Notes: generated from the sequence alone by a model not told the origin. 64,000 nucleotides of DNA from UBA4810 sp002479215 (GCA_049514435.1 JBEKVB010000011.1:1-64000), one strand, 5' to 3'. Counted from the first letter of the stretch, positions 25,148-34,471 are shown. Made by a program: numbers and translations.

Positions 25148-25861
25148 ATGATTCATGGACGGGAATTTCAAATTGCTTCACTCAATGAAATTCATTTCAA
25201 GATTGTGGAGATGATGAGAAATAAGCCCAAGGGAAAAGTTTTGGATTTGCCCGCCGGCACAGGCAGATTGTCGTGGATGCTGCACAATGAGGGATTTGGC
25301 GTGATGGCGGCGGATATCGGCATTGATTTGTTCCGCAATCCGGAAATTCCTATTGTCAAGGCCGATATGGACGGCAGATTCCCTTTTGACGACGGTTCTT
25401 TTGATTATGCGTTTTGCATAGACGGACCGGAACACGCGGAAAACATGTATCATTCTTTCCGGGAATTCAGCCGAGTTTTAAAAAAGGGAGGCTTATTTAC
25501 TTTAAGTTACCCCAATTATTCCAACATCGAATCCAGAATGCGCAATATTTTTTACGGCGTGCTGGAGCCGGTGGAACCGTATGTAGAAAAAAGAGGGAAG
25601 AATAACGGCCATATCAACCGGCCTGTCTACGCGCTTTTAAAAATGGCCCTGCAATACGCCGGGCTGGAAATAGAAACAATTACCAGTGAAAAAATAAAGT
25701 ACAATCAACTTTTCCTTGCACCGATTGCTCTCGTTATAAGTATTTTTACTTTGATCAAAGGAAAAAGGGGAAGAAAGAAGTACTGGCTTGATGAATCCAA
25801 CTCCTGGAAAATACTTATGGGAGGAAACGGATTAATAATTACCGCCAAAAAAATAAGATAA
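25148..25861 (+). CDS. Class I SAM-dependent methyltransferase
   Basis: 237 residues with a complete Rossmann SAM site: KGKVLDLPAGTGRLSWML (motif I), AADIGIDLF (acidic residue after strand 2), KADMDGRFPFDDGSFDYAFC (motif II), and FSRVLKKGGLFTLSYPNYS (motif III). It resembles the methyltransferase 11/ubiE-like group. The C-terminal third (residues 165-237) probably holds the substrate lid. ATG 25148 is chosen because it and the preceding TTG are the first codons behind AGGAG. A stub of a near-identical C-terminus lies at 23646-23732. The substrate is unknown; position next to an acyltransferase and the glycan locus suggests a sugar or lipid. Confidence 0.82.
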   Translation: MIHGREFQIASLNEIHFKIVEMMRNKPKGKVLDLPAGTGRLSWMLHNEGFGVMAADIGIDLFRNPEIPIVKADMDGRFPFDDGSFDYAFCIDGPEHAENMYHSFREFSRVLKKGGLFTLSYPNYSNIESRMRNIFYGVLEPVEPYVEKRGKNNGHINRPVYALLKMALQYAGLEIETITSEKIKYNQLFLAPIALVISIFTLIKGKRGRKKYWLDESNSWKILMGGNGLIITAKKIR

Positions 25862-26026
25862 GCTCTTGCGGTAAAATGCCGATAAAATATTTGATTAGTG
25901 CTGTGCCGTTTTTGTGCACAATGTGCACAAAAAACTCCGTCGTAGTGCAAAATAATCCAAGAAAGAACGGTACTATTTTGAAAAATATTATAGAATTTAT
26001 GAAAAAGTGAATAGATTGGAGCCGAC

Positions 26027-27141
26027 TTGATATTTTCTAAATTAAAAGTATATTTTGATGTGTTTAACAAAAAAAACAGAATTTTATTGATATTACGAAA
26101 TACGGTTACGAACAGTATCAAGATATTATCATCAACAATAAAGTTGTCAAAAGAGCCAGCGGCAGTCATCCTGAATCGGAGCTGCGCTATCAAATTATCC
26201 AGCAGGTTTTGAACCGTTACAATTACCCTTTTACCATGCTCGATATCGGCGCAAGCTAGGGGTACTACTCATTTAGAGCGGCGCATGACTATGACTGCGT
26301 CTGCGTAATGATCGAGGGAAATAATCCGTCGTACCCGAAAGTGGGCCGGCAATTGCTCGACCTTTGCAAGGCTAATACGTCTCTCGAGAACATTATTTTG
26401 CTCAATAAACAGGTCATTCTGGCAGACTTGAGTAAGCTGAGTGAATGTGAAAGTTTTAGTGTCGTTTTAGCCTTGAATATCATCCACTGGTTTGGCCCGC
26501 GCTGGAAAGAAGGCGCCGACGCGATTTTAGCAATGGGAGACAACATTATTATCGAAACCTCGCCACAGGAAGATATCGCCGGCAAGGAGGAAAATACGTT
26601 AAGAAAATCAATTGAAGAATATTTGGTTTCCAGAAATGCAAAAATCCTGGGGGAAGTTCCCCGACACACCTCCGCTAAAATGGCCACAATGTACCTTTTC
26701 GAAACAGAGAAGAAAAAGCTTGTCAAAAAGCAATGGCTTACTCCAAAAGAAGACCTTGACCATATCTCAATTGCCAGCGACTACGAAGCAAAAAAGATTA
26801 TAAAAAGACCGCCGCACGCTTCTGCTTTACAGGTCACCAATTGGAAAACCGGCATTAATTTAATGACTTTCTTAATGTATAACGGCGCTTATCCACCCAG
26901 AAAACAAATCAAGAAAGCGCTTAAAAATATTGTGGATGAAACACATAACGACTGGACTGTAAACAATATGATTTTGCAAGGAAATAAATTAAGTCTAGTT
27001 GACTGGAATGATCCCACACATGGTCCTGATGGCGTAAGGAAGAACACCCTACGGGTGTTAAAATCGCATTTACGTCTTATCGGTTTAAAAGACCCGGCCA
27101 AAATCGAGCATTACTTCCGAAACCGCCTTATCAAAACTTAA
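26027..27141 (+). pseudogene. Methyltransferase-domain gene broken by a frameshift and an amber codon
   Basis: Frame 1 begins TTG-ATA-TTT (26027, GGAG upstream) and reads IFSKLKVYFDVFNKK. At an A8 run (26069-26076) the coding sense jumps frame, continuing QNFIDITKYGYEQYQDIIINN ... NYPFTMLDIGAS. Then comes TAG at 26257-26259 in the middle of the SAM-binding motif, then GYYSFRAAHDYDCVCVMIEGN and on to the stop at 27141. The expected residue at the TAG is probably Q (CAG). The part from 26308 alone is open but lacks the SAM motif, so it is not a functional methyltransferase. The C-terminal 100 residues (VTNWKTGINLMTF..., LSLVDWNDPTHGPDG) resemble no domain I can name firmly. It overlaps the convergent SGNH-like gene by 11 bases. 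Confidence 0.75.
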
Positions 27142-28252
27142 TGCTTGTTAATGTATTTTTATTTTTGGCGAATCGCACCTTATATTTTTCCATTTCCAGT
27201 TTTTGTTTATTTATATGGCTTTCAACATTATTTTTAGTAACTAAAACACCGAAGTCTTTAGGGACATTGACGACACTGCTGCAGCCAAATATTCTCCTGA
27301 TAATAGTGTCACCGACTAAGTATCGATAATGACCATCCTCGTAATAGTTTAGATTATTGGTTGTTACGGAATTGAAACCACTGAAATCATAAAAGTCCGT
27401 GATTGAAGCGAGCCTTTCTTTGATGGGAATAAGACCCAACGCACAGTTTAAATATCCTTGGCTGTTAATAGGATTAAAAAAGAAGATCAAGGAAATTTTA
27501 TTTTTTTTTGATAATGCGATCATCTCTTCGATTTGGGTAAATACTTCATCGGTTAATTTCTTATCATAGTTAAAAGGATTATATGTAAAATCCTTATTAA
27601 TAAAGATTGGTTTACCAGAGGTGATAATTTTCTTCTCCCTGTTTAGCCAGCTGAGCCATAGACCGTTTTTATCCAATATAAATTTGCCTTCTTGTTTGCC
27701 AAACAATAATCTATCCATCCCGTTTGCTAATTCAAAAAGTTGAGGTGTCCGAAAATAATACAGGTAAAAAAGACTGGGCAAACTCTTCCCCGTTATACAG
27801 GGATGCATTATTCTTAGTAATTGATTTTCGTGTTCCTTAGGCGAGATCCTGAAAGAAAATTCATCCAATCCGATTATAACTGATTTTATTCGAATTCTCT
27901 TTTGCAGAAAGGCTTTAATTATGGCTAGGTGTTCAGCGGGCAATCCCCCAGAATATGACATATTGTAAAATTTTCCGGTATTTATTTTGGCCGGATTAAT
28001 AACAGAGGTAAAGGATGATCCAAAGATGAAGGAATCAAAATGATCTGGATTACAAAAGATGTATTCCGGATTGAATATCTGCGAATTTATTGTTGTCGCG
28101 TAAGTTATGTAATTGGTCTTGTTATTTTTATCCAGAGTAAATAGACTGAAACGAATGCCATATGTGTCCAAATAAAAATTAAAAGATACTACAGCAGAAA
28201 GAAATAATATAAAAAAGAATAATACAATTTTTAACCACTTTGCGCAATTCAT
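27131..28252 (-). CDS. SGNH-like membrane-anchored protein, MBOAT partner (AlgJ/AlgX-like role)
   Basis: One N-terminal membrane helix (LKIVLFFFILFLSAVVSFNFYL) and a periplasmic domain with the block DSFIFGSSFTSVINP, the GxS nucleophile block of SGNH-like acyltransfer partners; a candidate D-x-x-H pair appears near NYYEDGHYRY. The 373 residues fit the DUF1574/AlgJ-like proteins that work beside MBOAT acyltransferases. It starts 15 bases behind the MBOAT gene on the same strand, so the two form an operon that would carry an acyl group across the inner membrane and put it on a sugar. Substrate unknown; the fold call is inference from motif and context. Confidence 0.65.
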   Translation of the reverse strand: MNCAKWLKIVLFFFILFLSAVVSFNFYLDTYGIRFSLFTLDKNNKTNYITYATTINSQIFNPEYIFCNPDHFDSFIFGSSFTSVINPAKINTGKFYNMSYSGGLPAEHLAIIKAFLQKRIRIKSVIIGLDEFSFRISPKEHENQLLRIMHPCITGKSLPSLFYLYYFRTPQLFELANGMDRLLFGKQEGKFILDKNGLWLSWLNREKKIITSGKPIFINKDFTYNPFNYDKKLTDEVFTQIEEMIALSKKNKISLIFFFNPINSQGYLNCALGLIPIKERLASITDFYDFSGFNSVTTNNLNYYEDGHYRYLVGDTIIRRIFGCSSVVNVPKDFGVLVTKNNVESHINKQKLEMEKYKVRFAKNKNTLTSIKF

Positions 28253-28266
28253 TGCAATATAGCCAC

Positions 28267-29736
28267 CTAAAATTTAAAATACAAAAAAACTGTAGCCTGA
28301 TTTAGTAAAAGCAAGCCGCAGGCCATTAAAACCGAGATAGCCATGGCATTTTCCCAATTCGGAGAAAACTTTTCTAAAAGCTGATTCGAATTTTTAGCAA
28401 GCAGAACAAACGGGATCAAAACTATGCATAAAAAGTAAACGATTGTTACCGTCTCGGGAAGATTGTCCCGCCATTCGCCGAATCTGATTCCAACTACTGT
28501 CAATTCCTGCCAAAAATGATTGTCGGCAAGATTAGGCGACACAAAGATGCCGTTAATTCCGGCCATACCTTTCAGTACATTCAGCGCATCATTCCAGCTT
28601 TTAGCCCGGAAAAAAATCCAGGTGATATTTACAAAATTAAAGGTTAGAAGCCAGGCGAGAACTTTATTTAAGTGAAGGCCGGTTTTTATCCACAATCGGT
28701 GCACAACCAGCGCTGAACCATGCAGGAAGCCCCAAAAGACGAATGTCCACGCCGCGCCATGCCACAGACCGCCGATTAAAAAAGTCAGCATGAGATTTAT
28801 CAAGGTTCTTATTTCGCCGCTGCGGTTGCCGCCCAGAGGAATATAGATATAGTCACGCAGAAAGCGAGAAAACGTAATATGCCAGCGATGCCAGAATTCC
28901 CTTATATCCAGTGATTTATAGGGGGAATTAAAATTTGCCGGAATGTTGATATTAAAAATGAGGGCGGCGCCTATGGCCATGTCCGTATAGCCGCTGAAAT
29001 CAAAATATAATTGCATGGTAAAGGAAAGGCTGGTGAGCCAAGCCTCGGTAAAACTAAGTGCGGAGGAAGCGTTGAATCCACCATTGGCTATTATCGCCAG
29101 TGTATCGGCAATGGCTGTTTTCTTGAAAAGACCAATGGAAAAAATAAAAATCCCCCGGCATAAATTGTCAATATTAAATTTTTGGGCCTGTTTTGATTCC
29201 AACTGTGGAATTATTTCTTTATGGTAAACAATAGGTCCGGAAATAACGTAAGGAAAGAAAGTGACATAAAGGCAATAGCTGACAAAATCGTAGCGGTAAC
29301 CCCCCTGGCGGTAAACATCCGTCAGCCAGGCGATCTGCATGAACGTGTAAAAACTGATGCCGATGGGTAGCAGAATATTGAGCAGTCGAATCTGAGCTGC
29401 AAAAACGGCATTGACGTTGTCCAAAAAAAAGTTGCTGTATTTGAAAAATCCCAGAAAGAGAATATTGGCGGCAATCGCGGCGATAAAGATCAGTTTTTTG
29501 TTTCGCCCGCCTCGTTCTGTCGATATGGAAAGGGCCGACCCGCCAGCATAATTAAATAAAACCGAACAGATCAAGACCAGCGCAAAATACACATTCCAGA
29601 AAGACATGAAGCACAAGGAGGCCAGCAGTAAAAAAAGACGAGGCCATTTGACCGCAAAATACCGATGGAGGAGAAAATAAACCGTTGCCACCAGTGGTAA
29701 AAAGATAAAGATAAATGAATAAGAATTGGAAAGCAT
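28267..29736 (-). CDS. MBOAT-family O-acyltransferase (AlgI-like)
   Basis: Polytopic inner-membrane protein of 489 residues. Diagnostic are MQLYFDFSGYTDMAIGAALIFNI, REFWHRWHITFSRFLRDYIYIPLGGNR, and FLIGGLWHGAAWTFVFWG with the MBOAT catalytic histidine (WHG). These are standard in AlgI/PatA/DltB-type enzymes that pass acyl groups to periplasmic partners. The neighbouring SGNH-like gene is the likely partner. Together they would O-acylate a surface polysaccharide or peptidoglycan sugar. The ribosome site is weak. Confidence 0.92.
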   Translation of the reverse strand: MLSNSYSFIFIFLPLVATVYFLLHRYFAVKWPRLFLLLASLCFMSFWNVYFALVLICSVLFNYAGGSALSISTERGGRNKKLIFIAAIAANILFLGFFKYSNFFLDNVNAVFAAQIRLLNILLPIGISFYTFMQIAWLTDVYRQGGYRYDFVSYCLYVTFFPYVISGPIVYHKEIIPQLESKQAQKFNIDNLCRGIFIFSIGLFKKTAIADTLAIIANGGFNASSALSFTEAWLTSLSFTMQLYFDFSGYTDMAIGAALIFNINIPANFNSPYKSLDIREFWHRWHITFSRFLRDYIYIPLGGNRSGEIRTLINLMLTFLIGGLWHGAAWTFVFWGFLHGSALVVHRLWIKTGLHLNKVLAWLLTFNFVNITWIFFRAKSWNDALNVLKGMAGINGIFVSPNLADNHFWQELTVVGIRFGEWRDNLPETVTIVYFLCIVLIPFVLLAKNSNQLLEKFSPNWENAMAISVLMACGLLLLNQATVFLYFKF

Positions 29737-29968
29737 GAATTAATTCTTAAATATTAAGCCTGTTTGGCTAATTAATAACTGCGAACATAATATAACAGTT
29801 TTATCTTTATGAAATATTCAACACTTCGTCATGTTCGGGGAACTTGCCCTATAAAATTCTCCTTCCTCTATCCCTCTCCCAGCATGCGCCGAGCAAGTTC
29901 TTGAGGGCAAGAAGAAAAAAGTCAAATTGCAATACTACGTTTTGCAAAAATATTGTAGCGCTTTGGCT

Positions 29969-31258
29969 TTACGCTCTTTCCAGAACAATAGACATCCCCT
30001 GACCGCCGCCAATGCACAGTGAAGCCAGCCCGCGTTTTAAGTTTTTCTTTTTCATCTGCATAGCTAGTGCATAGGTAATACGGGCGCCCGAACAGCCGAT
30101 CGGATGGCCTAAGGATACTCCGCCGCCATTGAGATTGCATTTATTGATATCGATCTCAAGTTCTTTTATACAGGCTAGCGCCTGCGCGGCAAAGGCTTCG
30201 TTTAATTCGATAAGATCAATATCCTTCATGGTTAAGTTGAGCTGCTGGAAAAGTTTTCGTGTCGCCGGAATGGGAGCTAATCCCATATAGGCCGGATCAA
30301 CCCCGCCGCTGGCAAATCCCTTGATTTTGGCCAGGGCTTCGAGTTTTAATTCTTTGGCTTTTTCGGCGCTCATAACTACAACCGCGGCAGCGCCGTCGTT
30401 GATACCGGAAGCATTCCCCGCCGTTACCGTACCGTCTTTTTTGAAAACCGCCGGCAGCTTACTCATCTTTTCCAGCGATGTATCCATGGGTCGCTCATCA
30501 ACATTAAAGATTTTGGGCTCGCCTTTTTTCTGGGAAACAATCACCGAAACAATTTCATCGGCTACAGTTCCTGCGGCATTGGCCGCCCGCGCTCTTTGGT
30601 GGCTTCTCAAGGAAAACTCGTCTTGTTCACCGCGTGATATTTTGTAAAGCGCGGCAATATTTTCCGCGGTTAAACCCATATGGTAACCATTAAATATTTC
30701 ATAGAGGCCGTCGTAAACCATCAAATCGGTAATCTGGCCAAAAGGCATGCTCATACGATAGCCCCAACGGGCGTCAGGCAATGCAAAAGGCGCATTGCTC
30801 ATATTTTCCATGCCGCCAGCGACAATAATTTCGGCGTTTCCGGATTGGATGGTCTGTGCCGCCAAAGCAATGGCCTTCAGGCCGGAGGCGCAAACTTTAT
30901 TCACGGTATAAGCGTTGGTTTCTTCCGGAAGGCCGGCATAAATGGACGACTGCCGCGCGACATTTTGGCCTTGTCCTGCCTGTAATACGTTGCCCATGAT
31001 TACTTCATCAATGTAAACGGGCTTTAAGGATTCATTGTAATCATAATATTTTTTGTTTATTGCCGTCATTTCAAAATTACCTAATGCAGTAGGCCTGTAG
31101 CTTCTTAATAAGTCGTTAACCGAAGGTCTCAATCCCGCCCTCTTCAGCGCTTCTTTAATGACTAAAGCTCCCATATCGACTGTTTTAACGCCTTTTAACG
31201 ATCCGCCGAATTCTCCCACTGCGGTTCTGGAACCGCTGACAATTACCACTTCTTTCAT
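29969..31258 (-). CDS. Acetyl-CoA C-acetyltransferase (thiolase) with an N-domain insertion
   Basis: Catalyses thiolytic cleavage of 3-ketoacyl-CoA (or condensation of two acetyl-CoA). The active-site cysteine is in VNKVCASGLKAIALAAQ; NGGGVSLGHPIGCSGARI and CIGGGQGMSIVLERA hold the histidine and second cysteine. At 429 residues it is about 37 longer than the usual thiolase because of an insertion after EALKRAGLRPS and before YIDEVIMGNVLQAG. I recall similar insertions in deltaproteobacterial thiolases. The start is ATG 31258 with GAGGGAG upstream; the TTG at 31273 is not needed. It lies 37 bases behind the acyl-CoA synthetase-like gene and likely shares its transcript. Confidence 0.9.
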   Translation of the reverse strand: MKEVVIVSGSRTAVGEFGGSLKGVKTVDMGALVIKEALKRAGLRPSVNDLLRSYRPTALGNFEMTAINKKYYDYNESLKPVYIDEVIMGNVLQAGQGQNVARQSSIYAGLPEETNAYTVNKVCASGLKAIALAAQTIQSGNAEIIVAGGMENMSNAPFALPDARWGYRMSMPFGQITDLMVYDGLYEIFNGYHMGLTAENIAALYKISRGEQDEFSLRSHQRARAANAAGTVADEIVSVIVSQKKGEPKIFNVDERPMDTSLEKMSKLPAVFKKDGTVTAGNASGINDGAAAVVVMSAEKAKELKLEALAKIKGFASGGVDPAYMGLAPIPATRKLFQQLNLTMKDIDLIELNEAFAAQALACIKELEIDINKCNLNGGGVSLGHPIGCSGARITYALAMQMKKKNLKRGLASLCIGGGQGMSIVLERA

Positions 31259-31295
31259 TTCTTGCTCCCTCAATTTTTATCTATAATATAGAGAT

Positions 31296-32762
31296 TCAAA
31301 TATCTAACTTCCGGACAAACTCCACTTCCCGCGGCACCTTATAAGGAGAAAGATAAATCCGGCAATGTTTGAGTATTTCTTTTTCGTCAACAATAAAATT
31401 CTGCTTTTTTACAATTTCGGCTTTCACAATTTCGCCTCGCATCAAATCCTTTTTGCCAATCACTCTTGAGCTTTGCACTGCTTGATGTAGGTTTAGGACA
31501 TCTTCTACCTCTTTCGGATAAACATTAAATCCGCTGGTAATAATCATTCTTTTTTTTAGGCCGGTAATAAAAACGTAATCATCATTATCCATTCTGCCCA
31601 AATCGCCGGTGTAAAGCCAACCATCCTTAATAACGGATGCCGTTGCCGCTTTGTCTTTATAATACCCCTGCATGACGTTATCGCCTTTTACGATAAGCTC
31701 ACCGATTTCACCACGGGTCAGTTCCCGGCCGTTTTCATCGACAATTTTAATTTTAGTGCCGGGGACGGCCATGCCGATGGAACCCGGCTTTTGTGGTCTG
31801 TCGAGCATGTTGAAGGAACAAGCCGGTGAGGCTTCCGTTAAACCATAACCTTCCACGATTTTTGCTCCGAATTGTTTTTCAAAAGCAGGGATAAATTCGG
31901 CCGGCATCGGCGCTCCTCCGGTCACGCAAACATTTAAGGAACTGATGTCGAAGTTAGCTGCGCCTTCATGAAACATCATTCCCAGATAAAGACGGGGTAC
32001 GGCGCATATGTACGTGATTTTCTCCTTTTGTATGGCGTTAAAAAGTCCTTCCATCGTGAATCTATCCATCATTACGACGCTGCAGCCTGTACGAACAACA
32101 TTGATCATGTTGACGGTCGAGCCAAAAGAGTGAAATAAAGGAATGAGAGAAAGCCCTATATCCAGATGAGTTCTTTTCACACAAGAATGTATCAAATGAG
32201 ACTGAGAGTACAGATTGCGATGGGTGAGAACCGCCCCTAAAGATTTCCCGGTAAGACCGGACGTATAAATTATAACGGCGGGATCATCAGGAGATATTAT
32301 CTCCCCCGGATTGGAAAAATCTCCGGCTTTCAAGGCCATCCTAAAAGGAGAATTTTCATCGGGAGAATCAATTGTAACTAAGTTTCGGCACATGGAGAGC
32401 TTATTTTGAATTTCTTCATACCTTTTTCGTGCCGATTCGATTGTCATTAATACTTTGGCATCGCTGTTTTCCAAGAGATAGCTCAGTTCATAAGGCGTAG
32501 AAGAAGTATTCAAAGGAACAGCGACAGCACCCAGTTTTACCACGGCAAAATAACAGTAAAAAAATTCAGGAATGTTAGGAAGCATCAGAGCAACTTTATC
32601 GCCCTTCCCCACACCTGTTTTACTTAGTAAATGCGCGACCGCGTTGACGGCACGATTCAACTGATCATAATTAATACGTTGATTCTCAAAGATCAGAACC
32701 GTTCGGTCGGTATAATTGCGGGCAGCTTCTTCCAGTAATAACGCTAAATTAATTTTTCCCAA
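31296..32762 (-). CDS. Acyl-CoA synthetase-like protein lacking key adenylation lysines
   Basis: A clear member of the ANL superfamily: DKVALMLPNIPEFFYCYFAV, EGYGLTEASPACSFN (A5), WLYTGDLGRMDNDDY (A7) and TGLKKRMIITSGFNVYPKEVE (A8) are normal. Two parts are not. The A3 P-loop is IYTSGLTGKSLGAVLTH, where the family has TSG[ST]TGxPKG. The protein stops at YKVPREVEFVRKLDI, before the LPKTxxGKI segment that carries the A10 catalytic lysine. It may be catalytically weak, use another reaction, or be decaying. The start is TTG 32762 with GGAGG upstream. 488 residues against 510-560 usual. Operon with the thiolase. Confidence 0.8.
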   Translation of the reverse strand: MGKINLALLLEEAARNYTDRTVLIFENQRINYDQLNRAVNAVAHLLSKTGVGKGDKVALMLPNIPEFFYCYFAVVKLGAVAVPLNTSSTPYELSYLLENSDAKVLMTIESARKRYEEIQNKLSMCRNLVTIDSPDENSPFRMALKAGDFSNPGEIISPDDPAVIIYTSGLTGKSLGAVLTHRNLYSQSHLIHSCVKRTHLDIGLSLIPLFHSFGSTVNMINVVRTGCSVVMMDRFTMEGLFNAIQKEKITYICAVPRLYLGMMFHEGAANFDISSLNVCVTGGAPMPAEFIPAFEKQFGAKIVEGYGLTEASPACSFNMLDRPQKPGSIGMAVPGTKIKIVDENGRELTRGEIGELIVKGDNVMQGYYKDKAATASVIKDGWLYTGDLGRMDNDDYVFITGLKKRMIITSGFNVYPKEVEDVLNLHQAVQSSRVIGKKDLMRGEIVKAEIVKKQNFIVDEKEILKHCRIYLSPYKVPREVEFVRKLDI

Positions 32763-33007
32763 AACCTCTGCACCTCCGCGAAATTTACGTGTTTACTTAG
32801 CACAAGAAACGGCTATTTTTCAACAAGATAATGAAAGCCGGGGCTATATTTGCCCGCGTTGGGAAAAAACAGTTTTTTGCTTGCCTGTATGGAGGTTTTA
32901 CCTTATAATCCGCCGTGGTTTTTATAAACTCAGCATCCTGCTCATATTAAATTGCCTCAAACTCTACACCTCTAAGTTGACTTACAGGCGATTAAAAGGA
33001 GGATCAA

Positions 33008-33538
33008 ATGAAAAAGGCTTTTACAGTTGTTTTTTTTGTTTTATTGTGGAGCGCCCCTTTCGCCTGGGCTGATGAGTTGAAAATCGGCGAAAAGGCTCCC
33101 AATTTCTTTCTACAAGATTATTCGGGGAAAATTTATACACTCGATTCACAAGAATTCCAGGGACGGGTTATTTCTATTTTTTATAACGATCCTGATAAAA
33201 AAAACTGGAATAAGCATGTTGAGGATGCCTTACTCAAAGACAATGGGCTGGATAGAAAAAACAATTATAAGAGCTTATGCATTACTAATCTCAAAGCCAG
33301 CAAATTACCCAATTTAATTATTAAACAGGTAATAAAAAGCAAACAGCAAACGACCAGCTCGGTTATATTGCTTGATTTGGATTACAGCATAATAAAGGCG
33401 TGGGGACTTAAAAATTACTCTTCCGATATTGTTGTTTTGGATAAAGACAGGATCTGCCGCTATCTTTACAACGGCAAGCTCCCGCCAGAAGAAGTGGAAA
33501 AATTAATTAGCATCATTAAGGAATATCAAGTAAAATAA
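33008..33538 (+). CDS. YtfJ-like periplasmic thioredoxin-fold protein
   Basis: A signal peptide (MKKAFTVVFFVLLWSAPFAWA) is followed by a peroxiredoxin/thioredoxin-like fold: KIGEKAPNFFLQDYSGK, RVISIFYNDPDKKNW, SSVILLDLDYSIIKAWGL and IVVLDKDRICRYLYNGKLP. This order and the last block match the YtfJ family of periplasmic proteins. No CxxC or peroxidatic cysteine is present, so it is not a thiol-redox enzyme of the usual kind. AAAGGAGG precedes the ATG. It stands alone between a minus-strand operon and folD. Function of the family is not known to me. Confidence 0.7.
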   Translation: MKKAFTVVFFVLLWSAPFAWADELKIGEKAPNFFLQDYSGKIYTLDSQEFQGRVISIFYNDPDKKNWNKHVEDALLKDNGLDRKNNYKSLCITNLKASKLPNLIIKQVIKSKQQTTSSVILLDLDYSIIKAWGLKNYSSDIVVLDKDRICRYLYNGKLPPEEVEKLISIIKEYQVK

Positions 33539-33622
33539 ATTTAACAAATTTAGATTCTCCCTAGTAAATCGTACTTACTGTCAAGCAGGTAAAATTTTGC
33601 AATATTGTAAACGAGAGGATTT

Positions 33623-34471
33623 ATGGCCGTAATTATTGATGGCAACAAGATAGCGCAGGAGATTCGCCAAGCGGTAAGCAAGGAGGCTCTGGTTTTGAAA
33701 GAAAAAACAGGAGTGGTACCGGGACTTGCCGTAATTCTCGTTGGAGAAGACCCGGCATCAAAAGTCTATATAGCTAGAAAAGCGATGGCCTGCGCTGAAG
33801 CCGGTTTTTTATCCCGTGAGTATCGGCTGCCTGCAGATACAGGTGAAACAAAGCTTTTGAACATTATCAAGGAATTAAATGCGGACAAACTTATTCATGG
33901 TATCCTGGTACAACTTCCTCTGCCTAAACATATCCATCCCGATAAAATCATTGCTGCCATTGACCCGCGCAAAGATGTTGACGGTTTTCACCCTTACAAC
34001 ATGGGTGAGCTTGTCGCCGGAAATCCTTTATATATTCCTTGTACGCCTAGGGGAATTATGGAGTTAATCAGCCGTACGGGCATTGAACTTACGGGAAAAG
34101 AGGCGGTAGTTGTGGGACGCAGTAATATTGTCGGCAAACCAATAGCGCTTTTGCTTCTGACTCAAAATGCCACAGTTACTATTTGCCATTCGCGCACAAA
34201 AAACCTTTCCACCGTCACCGGTCGCGCCGATGTTTTGATCGCCGCCGTGGGCAAAGCCCGAATGATTAAGGCAGATATGGTCAAGAAAGGCGCTATTGTG
34301 ATTGATGTGGGTGTGAATCGTTTGGAAAACGGCAAACTTACCGGAGACGTTGCTTTTGATGAAGTAGCAGTTAAAGCATCCTATATTACACCGGTGCCCG
34401 GCGGTGTGGGACCGATGACTATCGCCATGCTGATGAAAAATACGCTTGAAGCATCAAGGAACGCTTTATAA
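33623..34471 (+). CDS. folD: Methylene-tetrahydrofolate dehydrogenase / methenyl-THF cyclohydrolase
   Basis: Bifunctional cytosolic enzyme of one-carbon metabolism, making 10-formyl-THF or running the reverse way. Conserved blocks: LAVILVGEDPASKVYIARKA with the catalytic tyrosine and lysine, GILVQLPLPKHI, DPRKDVDGFHPYNMGELV, VVVGRSNIVGKPIALLLL (NAD(P) site), and TPVPGGVGPMTIAMLM. The 282 residues are full length. AGAGG lies before the ATG. Single gene; it is also part of the Wood-Ljungdahl methyl branch in acetogens and some syntrophs, but no other gene of that pathway is here. Confidence 0.96.
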   Translation: MAVIIDGNKIAQEIRQAVSKEALVLKEKTGVVPGLAVILVGEDPASKVYIARKAMACAEAGFLSREYRLPADTGETKLLNIIKELNADKLIHGILVQLPLPKHIHPDKIIAAIDPRKDVDGFHPYNMGELVAGNPLYIPCTPRGIMELISRTGIELTGKEAVVVGRSNIVGKPIALLLLTQNATVTICHSRTKNLSTVTGRADVLIAAVGKARMIKADMVKKGAIVIDVGVNRLENGKLTGDVAFDEVAVKASYITPVPGGVGPMTIAMLMKNTLEASRNAL

